Shown piece after piece: positions 9,204-17,756 of a DNA stretch of 64,000 nt (within the stretch, counting starts at the first letter, position 1; each line of letters opens with the position of its first letter). The stretch spans positions 8,974 through 72,973 of the forward strand of contig NZ_JAIQUM010000019.1 in the NCBI RefSeq assembly GCF_020075705.1, written 5' to 3'. Source of the DNA: Metabacillus rhizolycopersici. Its GTDB lineage: Bacteria; Bacillota; Bacilli; Bacillales; Bacillaceae. The notes beneath the pieces were generated by a model. That model searched no databases. It was not told where the DNA came from and worked only from the letters and a program-made list of their open reading frames with translations. The position numbers were made by a program, and so were the translations under genes.

Positions 9204-10556
9204 ATGGGAATGTATGACTTGATCATTAGAAATGGAAATATTGTAACATCAGATGAGATTATTCAAGGAGATATCGCAATTAGCAAAGGGAAAATTAAAG
9301 AGATTTCTCGCGGTACAAATCTTAATGCAAAAGCATTGAGAGAAATTAATGCTGAAGACCAGCATATCCTACCTGGATTAATTGATACTCATGTTCATTT
9401 TAATGAGCCAGGTAGGACTGAGTGGGAAGGTGTCGAGACAGGAAGCAGAAGTTTAGCAGCGGGTGGGGTAACAACCTATTTTGATATGCCGTTGAATAGT
9501 ACGCCTCCAACAATTAATAAAGAAAATTTGGAGTTAAAGAGAGCATGTACTGAAGAAAAGTCGATTGTCAATTTTCGCTTCTGGGGTGGATTAGTACCAG
9601 AAAATATTGAGGATATTAAGGAGCTTCATGAAAATGGAGTCATTGGCTTTAAAGCTTTTATGTCACCGAGTGGAATTGCCGATTTCAATCATGTCGATGA
9701 TATTACGATCTTTAAAGGGATGAATGAAATTGCTTCCATCGGTTCTCTTTTAGCCGTACATGCTGAAAGTACAATTATTTGTGATCAGCTTGCCGAAGAG
9801 AAACAACGTCAAAATAGTACATCTGCAAAGGATTTTGCGGACTCAAGACCAATTATCTCTGAAATTGAAGCGGTGAGAAGAATCATCTCATATGCTGAAG
9901 CAACAGGTTGTAAGCTGCATGTTGTACATGCTAGCAGTCGAAAAGTTGTAGAAATTATTAATGAGGCAAAACAAAAGGGATTAGATATTACAGTTGAAAC
10001 ATGTCCTCATTATTTATCTTTGACATTAAAGGACTTAGAGGAAAAGGGTGGGGTGGCAAAATGTTGCCCTCCATTGAGAGATGATCAAGAGGTCGATCAA
10101 TTATGGGAGGCTATAGCAAATGGTGAAATTGATGTCATTGCATCAGATCATTCACCCGCACCAGCTGATATGAAAACTGTAGTAGATGGAGATTACTTCG
10201 TAGCTTGGGGAGGAATTTCAGGTGCTCAGTCTACATTAAATATTATGTTGACAGAGGGGCATTTTAATCGTCAGCTTTCATTAGAAAGAATTGTAGAATT
10301 AACATCTACGAATCCTGCTAAGTTATTTGGACTCTATCCTCAAAAAGGCGTAATCTCCGTTAATAGTGACGCAGATCTTGTCATGGTTGATCTAAATGAA
10401 AGCTTTGAGCTAAAAAAGGAAGATTTATTTTATCGCCATAAGCATTCTCCGTATATTGGTAAGGAGTTTAAAGGAAAGGTTACAACAACAATCGTTAATG
10501 GTCAGGTTGTCTTTGAAAATGGAAACATTACTTCTGTGGAAAAAGTGGAAAAGTAA
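9204..10556 (+). CDS. allB: Allantoinase
   Basis: A 450-residue amidohydrolase-superfamily enzyme that opens the hydantoin ring of allantoin to give allantoate, using a binuclear metal site. Visible residues are the first metal-binding histidines in DTHVHFNEPGR, the bridging lysine region GFKAFMS (about residue 150), later histidines in CPHY and AVHAES, and the catalytic aspartate in ASDHSPAP. Length and the NEPGRTEWEG segment match allantoinase rather than dihydroorotase or dihydropyrimidinase. The ATG is preceded by TAGGAGG. Its product feeds the allantoate amidohydrolase at the start of the window, and a terminator follows. Confidence 0.92.
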   Translation: MGMYDLIIRNGNIVTSDEIIQGDIAISKGKIKEISRGTNLNAKALREINAEDQHILPGLIDTHVHFNEPGRTEWEGVETGSRSLAAGGVTTYFDMPLNSTPPTINKENLELKRACTEEKSIVNFRFWGGLVPENIEDIKELHENGVIGFKAFMSPSGIADFNHVDDITIFKGMNEIASIGSLLAVHAESTIICDQLAEEKQRQNSTSAKDFADSRPIISEIEAVRRIISYAEATGCKLHVVHASSRKVVEIINEAKQKGLDITVETCPHYLSLTLKDLEEKGGVAKCCPPLRDDQEVDQLWEAIANGEIDVIASDHSPAPADMKTVVDGDYFVAWGGISGAQSTLNIMLTEGHFNRQLSLERIVELTSTNPAKLFGLYPQKGVISVNSDADLVMVDLNESFELKKEDLFYRHKHSPYIGKEFKGKVTTTIVNGQVVFENGNITSVEKVEK

Positions 10557-10595
10557 TGTTTAAGAGAAGGACTTAAATTTAGAACTATAAAATTG

Positions 10596-10646
10596 AAGCT
10601 AATAAAAGGATATAGGGTCTTCCTAAATCCTTTTATTAGCTTATTT
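10596..10646 (+). terminator. Terminator after allantoinase
   Basis: A long imperfect stem, AAGCTAATAAAAGGAT pairing with ATCCTTTTATTAGCTT, around a short loop, followed by ATTTTC. Confidence 0.75.
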
Positions 10647-11014
10647 TCATTACATAGAGAGTATTAGACAATTATGAGATGAGTGATTGAATGATTAGAA
10701 ACGAAGAGAGAAGATTCTTTATTCATAATAGACAAAAGCGAAAAGTTATTTTATTCATTAGTGATAATGATTAATGAATTAAAAACAGGTAAAATTTAAT
10801 CATAAACATAAGAAGATAGTTTGAATTAGTAGTTAATTCATAGTTGAGTAGGCTCCGATACGTTGTCATTTTCACTCGAATTGGAAACGCATTATTCGCT
10901 AAATTGCGAAAATGTATAAAGTTTACCGATCGGGTAGAAAGGATTAAATCGTTTAATAGTGTCCTCTATGAATTAGCCAACAAAGAATAATAATTAAAAA
11001 GGGAGTTAAAAAAG
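10647..11014 (+). promoter_or_regulatory. Leader/promoter region of ureidoglycine aminohydrolase
   Basis: About 370 bases without a credible gene. The one notable element is an inverted repeat, TTCGC-TAAATT-GCGAA, at 10895-10910, a possible regulator site about 105 bases before the start codon. A sequence ACCGATCGGGTAG follows at about 10924-10936. No riboswitch was recognised. Confidence 0.4.
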
Positions 11015-11779
11015 ATGGGTTATCCTAAAGATTTATTATCAAGCAGATCAATAATTGAACATGGTAAGTATGCATTAATTGCACCAGAAGGATTAGTTAA
11101 TAATGTTATTCCAGGATTTGAGGATTGTGTTATCTCAATTTTGGGTTCACCAAAACTTGGAGCAAGTTTTGTCGATTACGTTGTAACGATGAAAAACGGA
11201 GGAAAGAATACAGAAGGATTTGGTGGGCAAGAAGATGTAGAGACATTTGTCTATGTTCTTGAGGGGAAAATTAAAGCTGCTGCAGGTGATCAAGGATTTA
11301 TTCTTGAAGAAAGCGGTTATTTGTACTGTCCTCCAGGAACAAAAATGTATTTAGAAAACAACTGGGGCGGAGATTCTAAACTATTTCTTTATAAGCAAAA
11401 ATATCGTCCGCTTGAAGGAAGAAAGCCATGGGTTTATTCAGACCATGCTAACAAGATTGAATATAGAAATTATGATGACATGCATAATGTCAATATTAAA
11501 GACCTTTTACCTGCGGACCTCGATTTTGATATGAATTTTCACATTCTTTCTTTTGATCCTGCAGCATGTCATCCATTTATTGAGACACATGTTCAAGAGC
11601 ATGGAGCTTATCTACTATCAGGCGAAGGTATGTACAATTTAGACAATCAATGGGTTCCAGTGAAAAAAGGAGATTATATTTTTATGGGGCCATACGTACA
11701 TCAGGCCGCCTATGCAGTAGGTAGAGAAAACTTAACATACGTCTACTCAAAAGATTGTAACCGTGATGCAGCTCTGTAA
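11015..11779 (+). CDS. allE: (S)-ureidoglycine aminohydrolase, bicupin
   Basis: A 254-residue two-cupin protein matching the AllE/YlbA family, which removes ammonia from (S)-ureidoglycine, the product of allantoate amidohydrolase, to give (S)-ureidoglycolate. The first cupin (about residues 50-120) has lost most metal ligands. The second (about 165-245) keeps the Mn-binding pattern ETHVQEHGAYLLSGEG followed by HQ in GPYVHQAAY. It starts at ATG with AAAGGGAG upstream. It is followed after about 80 bases by another cupin gene in the same direction, probably co-transcribed. A ureidoglycolate lyase or dehydrogenase for the next step is not in the window. Confidence 0.9.
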   Translation: MGYPKDLLSSRSIIEHGKYALIAPEGLVNNVIPGFEDCVISILGSPKLGASFVDYVVTMKNGGKNTEGFGGQEDVETFVYVLEGKIKAAAGDQGFILEESGYLYCPPGTKMYLENNWGGDSKLFLYKQKYRPLEGRKPWVYSDHANKIEYRNYDDMHNVNIKDLLPADLDFDMNFHILSFDPAACHPFIETHVQEHGAYLLSGEGMYNLDNQWVPVKKGDYIFMGPYVHQAAYAVGRENLTYVYSKDCNRDAAL

Positions 11780-11860
11780 AAAGTATCATCAGGTAAATCT
11801 AAAGTAGTTTCTCTATATTAATACGTATCCGAAAAACTATAAAATAAGAGGTGTTCAGAA

Positions 11861-12247
11861 GTGGGAGAGAAAGCAACAGTGGTAAACGTAAAAGATATAG
11901 TGGCGGAAAGAGTTTTTGAAATTGATAAGATTGCAAAGTTTGATCCAAATGAAGCACAAAAAAACTATTTCTATGAAACGGATAAAACAGTTGGTGCAAT
12001 ATGGTGTCTTGAGCCTGGACAAGATTTATATTTACACTCTCATTCAAATGTTGATGATATTTGGGTTTGCATTGAAGGAGAAGGAACATACTTTCCAGAC
12101 CTAGAAAATGAAATCCCGATTAGTAAGGGAATGGTATTATTAGCTAAGCCTAATCAGATTCATGGAATGCGAAATACAGGAACAGAACGCTTTGTGTTTG
12201 TAGGTATTGCCGCTGGTGAATTACCAATGGATATTACGAGATACTAG
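11861..12247 (+). CDS. Small single-domain cupin protein
   Basis: A 128-residue cupin with a recognisable metal-site pattern: LHSHSNVDDIW gives two histidines, the IEGEG turn follows, then IHG near residue 106. The start is GTG at 11861 behind GAGGTG. The specific reaction cannot be read from the sequence. Placement directly after ureidoglycine aminohydrolase suggests a ureide or purine breakdown step, possibly handling ureidoglycolate, or a sensing role. It is not similar enough to the known ureidoglycolate lyase family for me to assign it there. Confidence 0.7.
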   Translation: MGEKATVVNVKDIVAERVFEIDKIAKFDPNEAQKNYFYETDKTVGAIWCLEPGQDLYLHSHSNVDDIWVCIEGEGTYFPDLENEIPISKGMVLLAKPNQIHGMRNTGTERFVFVGIAAGELPMDITRY

Positions 12248-12313
12248 GACGAAGCTATAGATATGAAACAATGATAGACTGCTATTGTTTCAAACAACTA
12301 TGAAAATAAGTGA

Positions 12314-12360
12314 TTAAGGAGAAGCGATTGTTATTAAGACAGTCGCTTCGCTTAATTTTA
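12314..12360 (+). terminator. Probable terminator after cupin gene
   Basis: TTAAG..GAAGCGA pairs with TCGCTTCGCTTAA with one internal mismatch, followed by TTTTA. A second, weaker hairpin (GAAACAAT/ATTGTTTC) lies at about 12264-12292. Confidence 0.55.
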
Positions 12361-12473
12361 TAATTGTAAAAGTGAAGATTGGGGCTTTAGATAAAAACTT
12401 GATGTATAACCCTCTGACTGAAGTTTCACTTTTTAGACAGATTTTATCACAACGATTGCTTTTCAAAGAGGTG

Positions 12474-13787
12474 ATGAGTAAGGTGACAAAGCAAGGGGCT
12501 ATTGTAACAGTGATGTCCTCTTTACAGTGGCTTTTATTTATTTTTGCCAATACCGTTGTTGTTCCAATATCTATTGGTGCTGCCTTCCAGCTTCCTTCAG
12601 AAACGATTGAAATGACAATAAGATGCTCCTTTATCCTTACAGGAATTGCTTGTATTCTACAGGCCCTAATTGGACATCGTTATCCATTATTAGACAGCCA
12701 TTCGGGGCTAATGTGGGGCTTAATATTAAATATGGGTGTTTCTGCGTCTGCGCTTGGGATGGATTTTGCAACGGTTGGAGGAGGCATTGCAACAGGTATT
12801 TTACTTGCAGGTGCTGTAACCGTTCTGATTGCGGCGTTCAATTTCATTTCTTTTATACAGAAAATCATTAAGCCGATGGTAATGAGTGTATATCTATTTT
12901 TGCTAACCTTTCAGCTCATTTTTATTTTCTTTAAAGGAATGTTTAAGATAACAGAAAGTGGAACAATTGATCTCCCTGTCAGTCTATTTTCAATTGGAAT
13001 TGTCATTTTCGTAAGTCTATTAAGGATTAAAGGTGGAAAAGTGCTCAGCAATTTTTCAATCCTGATCGGAATCATTGTAGGATGGTTATTCTATCATATT
13101 ATTTTTCCGTCAAATCTTCTGATCGAAAGCTCTTCTAGTATGGCATTTACCTTCTTTCCTCTTGGGACTCCAAACTTGGAGATAGGTATCATATTGGTTT
13201 CTTTTTTTGCAGTCCTTTTGAATTTAACGAATTCTTTCGCTACCATTCAAGCAACTGCTGAAGTATATAAGGAAAAGGTGGAACAGAATCAATATAGAAG
13301 ATCCATTTTTGTTACAGGTATTTTTGCTTTTATTACTGCTATTTTTGGCTTGGTTCCTTTTACACCCTTTACATCTACAATAGGGTTTTTACAAAGTACA
13401 AAATTATTGAAAAGAGGACCGTTTATTATTAGTGGATTCCTGTTTACTCTTCTTGGAATTATTCCGCCACTAGGCCAGTTTTTAGGAACTATGCCACTAA
13501 CAGTAGGTAACGCTGTTTTATTTGTCGCTTACCTTCAATTGTTTGGAACAGCTTTAAACAGCTTAAAAGGAACATTTTTTAATTCAGAAACGATATTACG
13601 CTTAGCGGGCCCAGTATTAATTGGAGTCAGTATTATGAATGTCCCGCCTGCATTATTCCGCAGTATTCCGGTTCTTTTGCAGCCCTTCATTACAAATGGT
13701 CTCGTTATGGGTGTCATACTATCAATCTTTTTAGAAAAATTTATTGATTGGAATAAGCTAACAACAAAATTAGAAGTTGGACGGTAA
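12474..13787 (+). CDS. NCS2-family purine/pyrimidine permease
   Basis: A polytopic membrane protein of about 437 residues from the uracil/xanthine permease family (NCS2), with repeated hydrophobic helices, an LLDSHSGLMWGL segment matching the family's substrate-binding region and a late FVAYLQLFG segment. The frame is open further upstream to 12372, but no ribosome site supports that start. I prefer ATG 12474, with AGAGGTG just before it, or GTG 12483 nine bases further on. It resembles YbbY-type permeases of Bacillus. Among ureide genes it likely imports urate, xanthine or another purine, though substrate specificity is not determinable here. Confidence 0.8.
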   Translation: MSKVTKQGAIVTVMSSLQWLLFIFANTVVVPISIGAAFQLPSETIEMTIRCSFILTGIACILQALIGHRYPLLDSHSGLMWGLILNMGVSASALGMDFATVGGGIATGILLAGAVTVLIAAFNFISFIQKIIKPMVMSVYLFLLTFQLIFIFFKGMFKITESGTIDLPVSLFSIGIVIFVSLLRIKGGKVLSNFSILIGIIVGWLFYHIIFPSNLLIESSSSMAFTFFPLGTPNLEIGIILVSFFAVLLNLTNSFATIQATAEVYKEKVEQNQYRRSIFVTGIFAFITAIFGLVPFTPFTSTIGFLQSTKLLKRGPFIISGFLFTLLGIIPPLGQFLGTMPLTVGNAVLFVAYLQLFGTALNSLKGTFFNSETILRLAGPVLIGVSIMNVPPALFRSIPVLLQPFITNGLVMGVILSIFLEKFIDWNKLTTKLEVGR

Positions 13788-13868
13788 TCAAGTATCTGAT
13801 CTAATAAAAGAAAAAAGAAAACGAGATTTCGCAGAATGCATATAGTGATAAAAGGAGTGAAAACAACT

Positions 13869-14756
13869 ATGACTGATTTTGGACGTCTAATGACTGCGAT
13901 GGTAACACCATTTAACGATAAGCTTGAAATTGATTATGAAAAAGCCAAACAATTAATTGAGCATTTGATTCATACAGGAACAGAAACACTTGTTGTATGT
14001 GGAACGACAGGAGAACCGTCAACATTATCAAATAAAGAAAAATTGTCGTTATACAAGTTTGTAGTTGAACAAGTACAAGGACGCTGTAAAGTGATGGCAA
14101 GTACAGGGTCAAATGATACGAGGTCTTCAATTAAATTAACGAAGGAAGCTCAAAATATAGGGGTTGACGGAATCTTACTTGTTGCTCCATATTATAATAA
14201 TCCTTCTCAGGAAGGGTTATTTCAGCATTTTAAGTCTATTGCTGAATCTACTGATCTTCCTATTATGCTTTATAATATTCCAGGAAGATCAGTAGTAGAT
14301 TTAACAGCAGATACGATTCTACGTTTGTCTCAAATCAAAAATATTACATCTATTAAGGAAGCAAGTGGTGATTTTTCTAAGATTGCCTATTTGTTAGAGC
14401 AGGCGCCACCAGGCTTTAAAGTTTATTCTGGAGATGATAGTTTAGCATTACCTATTCTAAGCATAGGTGGATACGGGGTTGTAAGTGTAGCAAGTCACAT
14501 TGTTGGAAAAGAAATAAAGACGATGATGACAACCTTTTTGGATGGGAAGGTTCAAGAATCGGCTAAAATCCATCGAAAGCTATTGCCAATTTTTGAAGGT
14601 TTGTTTATTACCACGAGCCCATCACCAGTGAAATATGCTCTAGAGAAATATGGAATCCCTGTCGGGTCTGTTAGATTACCGCTTGTACCAGTCACAAAAG
14701 ATGAGGCTAACGTTATTGATTCACTTTTAAATAAACTTCATGGTAGTTGGAAGTAA
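13869..14756 (+). CDS. DapA-family aldolase (4-hydroxy-tetrahydrodipicolinate synthase paralogue)
   Basis: A 295-residue class I aldolase of the DHDPS/N-acetylneuraminate lyase family. Residues of true DHDPS are present: the threonine pair T46-T47 (CGTTGEP), Y135 and R140 (LYNIPGRS), and the Schiff-base lysine K163 (SIKEASGD). By residues it could make hydroxytetrahydrodipicolinate for lysine and dipicolinate. However, the location after a purine permease and ureide genes is unlike the usual dapG-dapA locus, so a catabolic aldolase acting on pyruvate or a related keto acid is plausible. I chose ATG 13869 rather than 13836 because AAAGGAG precedes it. Confidence 0.78.
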   Translation: MTDFGRLMTAMVTPFNDKLEIDYEKAKQLIEHLIHTGTETLVVCGTTGEPSTLSNKEKLSLYKFVVEQVQGRCKVMASTGSNDTRSSIKLTKEAQNIGVDGILLVAPYYNNPSQEGLFQHFKSIAESTDLPIMLYNIPGRSVVDLTADTILRLSQIKNITSIKEASGDFSKIAYLLEQAPPGFKVYSGDDSLALPILSIGGYGVVSVASHIVGKEIKTMMTTFLDGKVQESAKIHRKLLPIFEGLFITTSPSPVKYALEKYGIPVGSVRLPLVPVTKDEANVIDSLLNKLHGSWK

Positions 14757-14874
14757 AGTCTTCTTAAAAGTATTAATTATGATCGATTTGTAGGCATTAA
14801 ATTTATCTTTTCTAGCTAGAAGACCCCCATCTTCAAGACGAGATAGAGGATAAAGGAGTGTCTATTAGATACAA

Positions 14875-14913
14875 AAGCCTCATTGAATTACCTAAGGCAA
14901 TTCAATGAGGCTT
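14875..14913 (-). terminator. Hairpin terminator oriented to the minus strand
   Basis: A perfect 15-bp stem (AAGCCTCATTGAATT and complement) with a 9-base loop. The T-rich tract is on the minus-strand side, so it may back up termination of the XRE-cupin gene. Confidence 0.6.
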
Positions 14914-15019
14914 GCACGTTTACCCTTAAGATAAATGAGGAAAGACTTGGAGGATACATATTCTAATCTTTTCTGATGTACAAAGATAATAAAGTTGTTT
15001 AATTTATCAGTTTTAAAAT

Positions 15020-15059
15020 AAAAGCCTTGCTATACATACTTTATGTAACAAGGCTTTTT
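15020..15059. terminator. Bidirectional terminator
   Basis: AAAAGCCTTG pairs with CAAGGCTTTT around an inner TATACAT/ATGTA stem, with T-runs on both strands. It lies between the DapA-family gene and the converging XRE-cupin gene. Confidence 0.75.
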
Positions 15060-15160
15060 AGAGTTGTATAATTTTAAAATTATACAATTATGTTTATCCT
15101 TAAAAACGATTAATTAAGCTATTTAATTTCTTCAATTAAAGCCCTTGTTCAACAAGAAAC

Positions 15161-15706
15161 TTAAAAAGCCGGTGGGGTCACAGAAAAAAGTATCACAGCA
15201 TTTTTATTAAAATTATTTTCCCATTTATGCTTCATAAATGCTGGTATTTTGACACTATCACCAGTTTCTAATATGTATTCTTCATTATCTAAAAACACTT
15301 TAATTTTCCCCTCTAATACAAAAGCAACTTCTTCTCCTTTGTGTTCCAAAAGTTTGTCAGACGAGGATGTATTAGGAGGAACATTCATAATTGCAGTAGC
15401 CAGTGTTCCTGTAAAATCAGGTGATAATAACTCATACGATAGGTTTTCAACAACCATTTTTTTGCGTTCATTTGACCTAACAACTAAATCTTCGGTATTT
15501 GTTTCTTCAAGTAAAAAACTAAAGGTAGGAACATCGAGGGCTTTAGCCAAAACCTTTAGAGTCTGGATTGAAGGGTTAGCCAAACCCCGTTCAATTTGAC
15601 TTAACATTGAAGGTGTTATTTCAGCTTTTTTTGCTAATTCTCTACTGCTCAAACCTTTGGCTGTTCTGTATTTCTCAACTTTTTTACCAATATCTATGTT
15701 TTCCAT
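15161..15706 (-). CDS. XRE-family regulator with C-terminal cupin sensor
   Basis: A 181-residue protein with an N-terminal helix-turn-helix (about residues 10-65, including SSRELAKKAEITPSMLSQIE) and a C-terminal cupin (about 110-178) with GEEVAFVLEGKI and HKWEN. Such proteins bind a small molecule in the cupin and control metabolic or export genes. It is divergent from a LysE-type exporter, with paired GTTAAA half-sites between them, so it probably controls that exporter and itself. ATG 15706 is preferred over GTG 15709 from the spacing to TAAGGAG. Confidence 0.82.
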   Translation of the reverse strand: MENIDIGKKVEKYRTAKGLSSRELAKKAEITPSMLSQIERGLANPSIQTLKVLAKALDVPTFSFLLEETNTEDLVVRSNERKKMVVENLSYELLSPDFTGTLATAIMNVPPNTSSSDKLLEHKGEEVAFVLEGKIKVFLDNEEYILETGDSVKIPAFMKHKWENNFNKNAVILFSVTPPAF

Positions 15707-15781
15707 CACATAACTCCTTAAAGTTAATATTAAAAATAATTTAATTTTATTAAATATAAATAAATAATCGATTGGATTTAT

Positions 15782-15808
15782 GTTAAACTATATTTAACGT
15801 TTGTTAAA
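15782..15808. promoter_or_regulatory. Candidate operator between XRE-cupin regulator and LysE exporter
   Basis: Three alternating half-sites are visible: GTTAAA-CTATA-TTTAAC is a perfect 6-5-6 inverted repeat, followed five bases later by another GTTAAA. Their place in the divergent promoter region fits a dimeric HTH regulator site. Confidence 0.5.
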
Positions 15809-15852
15809 TCATATTTTATCATATAATATTTTACAAGTCAGGAGTGAAGAAA

Positions 15853-16470
15853 GTGAATGATTTCTTTACATTTTTAGTCCTTTCATTATTTGTTGTAATG
15901 AGCCCAGGTATCGATACAGCATTAATTACAAAAAGGACCATTTCAGATGGAAGAAAAGATGGATATAAAATGGCTCTAGGTTTATCAACTGGTTCTTTGG
16001 TTCATACATTTGCTGCTGCTTTTGGGATTTCAGCTATTTTGATGCAATCTGCTGTTGCTTTTGAAATCGTTAAATATATTGGTGCACTCTACTTGATATA
16101 CCTCGGATTATCTTCTCTCATCTCAAAAAAGAAAGTTGCTAGTGATGAAAATGAAAATAATCCAGAAATAAAGAAGTCAGCTTTTAAACAAGGTCTCTTC
16201 TCGAATGTACTCAATCCCAAGGTCGCAATGTTCTTCTTAACATTTTTACCCCAATTTGTGAAAACAGGGGAAGATGCAACTCAACAACTTATTATGATGG
16301 GCGTTATTTATACAGTGCTATCCATCACTTGGTTTTTTGTTTACGTCTTATTAATTAACTATTTACGTGTATGGCTTATGTCTCCGAAAGTGCAAAGGAT
16401 AATGGATAAAGCAACAGCTCTTGTCTTAATTGGATTTGGATTAAAGTTAGCCTTAGATAAACAACATTAA
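15853..16470 (+). CDS. LysE/RhtB-family amino acid exporter
   Basis: A 205-residue inner-membrane protein with about six helices and the family signature VVMSPGIDTALI near the N-terminus, then GLSTGSLVH and LNPKVAMFFLTFLPQF. This family exports amino acids or related small metabolites by exchange or proton coupling. GTG 15853 is favoured because AGGAG sits at proper distance; an upstream GTG (15844) would overlap that site. The divergent XRE-cupin gene likely regulates it. The substrate is unknown. Confidence 0.85.
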   Translation: MNDFFTFLVLSLFVVMSPGIDTALITKRTISDGRKDGYKMALGLSTGSLVHTFAAAFGISAILMQSAVAFEIVKYIGALYLIYLGLSSLISKKKVASDENENNPEIKKSAFKQGLFSNVLNPKVAMFFLTFLPQFVKTGEDATQQLIMMGVIYTVLSITWFFVYVLLINYLRVWLMSPKVQRIMDKATALVLIGFGLKLALDKQH

Positions 16471-16476
16471 GATAAT

Positions 16477-16511
16477 AAAAAAACATTGGGATTATAACCC
16501 AATGTTTTTTT
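16477..16511 (+). terminator. Terminator after LysE exporter
   Basis: AAAAAAACATTGGG pairs with CCCAATGTTTTTTT around an ATTATA loop. Confidence 0.85.
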
Positions 16512-16673
16512 GCTTTCTTGAACTAACCTGCCATTATAGTTACATAAGACCAAACAAAATATTGTACATACTAGAATTCGTTTAGATAGTGATTCAATAT
16601 CCAAACCTGTTTTTAAAGAGCATGGCAGTAAAGACAAACCGGTAAACCGTTGTTCTCTCGTATTGGCTCAAAT

Positions 16674-17147
16674 TTATAGTGAAACACTAAATTTAGTTTT
16701 GACTCTTCTTTTAAAATATAAGTAAGTTCTAAGAGCTTTAGAAAAAATAGGATAAGTTGAGATCAGATAGCCCCAAAATATCGCTGTGTAATCGCTCGTA
16801 TATATTTTCCTTTTATCGTTATCAATCGTAACCAGCTTTCCAATAATTTGATCCGAACCAATGGGTTCATCCATATGAGTGTTTGAATCTCCTTTTAAAA
16901 CAAATTGTAGCTGGTTATCACTTTCTTGAACTTGCAAAAAACGATGGACAACTAATTGTCCTGAGGAAGAGTGGTATAGTAAAATATCGCCCTTTTTAGC
17001 CTTATCTAATTCGAAAGCAACAAACCTGCAGATGTTTCCCTTTTTAATAAAAGGATACATGGTCATACTGTAGGAAGGTAAATCCATCCATCCGTAATTT
17101 CGCATTGTTTGAATGAAAAGGTCAATTGTGTCTTTATTAAACTGCAT
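16674..17147 (-). CDS. sipW: ER-type (SipW-like) signal peptidase I
   Basis: A 157-residue S26 signal peptidase. The nucleophile is S27 in SYSMTMYP; the basic residue is a histidine, H68 in LVVHRF, instead of the lysine of usual bacterial enzymes; D87 is in the KGDSN segment. This Ser-His-Asp pattern is that of SipW, which processes TasA and TapA in biofilm formation. It sits just downstream of sinR on the same strand, but no tasA, tapA or calY gene is in the window. An N-terminal membrane anchor is not evident; a C-terminal hydrophobic segment (about 120-143) may anchor it. SinR-type boxes lie upstream. Confidence 0.75.
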   Translation of the reverse strand: MQFNKDTIDLFIQTMRNYGWMDLPSYSMTMYPFIKKGNICRFVAFELDKAKKGDILLYHSSSGQLVVHRFLQVQESDNQLQFVLKGDSNTHMDEPIGSDQIIGKLVTIDNDKRKIYTSDYTAIFWGYLISTYPIFSKALRTYLYFKRRVKTKFSVSL

Positions 17148-17175
17148 GTCGCACCAACCTATATGAGAGATTTGG

Positions 17176-17280
17176 AGAGAACTAGTATCCTAATAAAATA
17201 TCCTCTATTAAGAACAAATGTAAAAAATATTTAGCAATAATCTGATATATCCATGCCCTTTTGTTCTATATCAGATTATA
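17176..17280 (-). promoter_or_regulatory. Promoter with SinR-type boxes upstream of sipW-like gene
   Basis: Reading the minus strand, TATAAT (17275-17280) is followed by a region with three GTTCT words. GTTCTCT (17176-17182) is an exact match to the SinR consensus; GTTCTTA is at 17209-17215; and GTTCTAT lies on the opposite strand at 17263-17269. The last two form an AGAACAA...TTGTTCT inverted pair. A 9-bp inverted repeat, TCTGATATA/TATATCAGA, brackets the third box. SinR repression is inferred. Confidence 0.55.
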
Positions 17281-17380
17281 AAGGGCTAAAGATAGTATGA
17301 AAAGAAAAATCTTCCGACAAAAAAATATGACTTTTGACAAAATTCATAGATAAGTTGTGGGGATTTTAAAAATACAAACA

Positions 17381-17424
17381 AAAAGAGCATCATTGGCGAT
17401 CAAAATCACCAAACATGCTCTTAG
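17381..17424 (-). terminator. Terminator of sinR
   Basis: On the minus strand AAGAGCAT..TTGG pairs with CCAA..ATGCTCTT and ends in a T-run. It overlaps the last codons of sinR. Confidence 0.75.
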
Positions 17425-17756
17425 TTATCAGTATCATTCTTTAGCTTCCATTTGTTAAATTCCAAAAACTCACGAAATTGTTCTTTGGAGACGCCTGATT
17501 TCATAGCATCTTGAACGAGTTTTGTCCATTCGTAGTCAAGTTCCTTTGGATCTGTCTCGCTTTGTTCGTCGAGTAATGTGTTCACGGATACACCGAGTAC
17601 AGTTGAAACTTTTTCTAAAAATTGTACAGAAGGATTTGACTGGAGATTGCGTTCAATCGAACTTAAGTATGATTTTGCAACTCCTGCTCGTTCAGCTAGT
17701 TCAGATAAAGATAGATTCTTTTGAGTTCGGTATTTTTTAATTCGTGGACCAATCAC
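17421..17756 (-). CDS. sinR: SinR biofilm master repressor
   Basis: A 111-residue protein, the same length as B. subtilis SinR. The N-terminal XRE helix-turn-helix (LSELAERAGVAKSYLSSIER, about residues 17-36) is nearly identical to SinR, and the C-terminal SinI-binding/tetramerisation helices are present (EWTKLVQDAMKSGVSKEQF). SinR represses matrix genes; SinI disables it by forming a heterodimer. It follows sinI on the same strand, as in the canonical sinIR operon. The SipW-like gene next to it is a probable target. Confidence 0.95.
   Translation of the reverse strand: MIGPRIKKYRTQKNLSLSELAERAGVAKSYLSSIERNLQSNPSVQFLEKVSTVLGVSVNTLLDEQSETDPKELDYEWTKLVQDAMKSGVSKEQFREFLEFNKWKLKNDTDN

Noticed and set aside
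12372..12473. N-terminal extension of the NCS2 permease (MKIGALDKNLMYN...)
   Set aside because: No ribosome site before the GTG, and the family begins near the MSKVTKQG segment.
16599..16675. Minus-strand frame ending ENNGLPVCLYCHAL after the sipW-like gene
   Set aside because: Only about 24 codons from a GTG with no ribosome site; it might be a frameshifted tail of a longer peptidase but nothing supports that.
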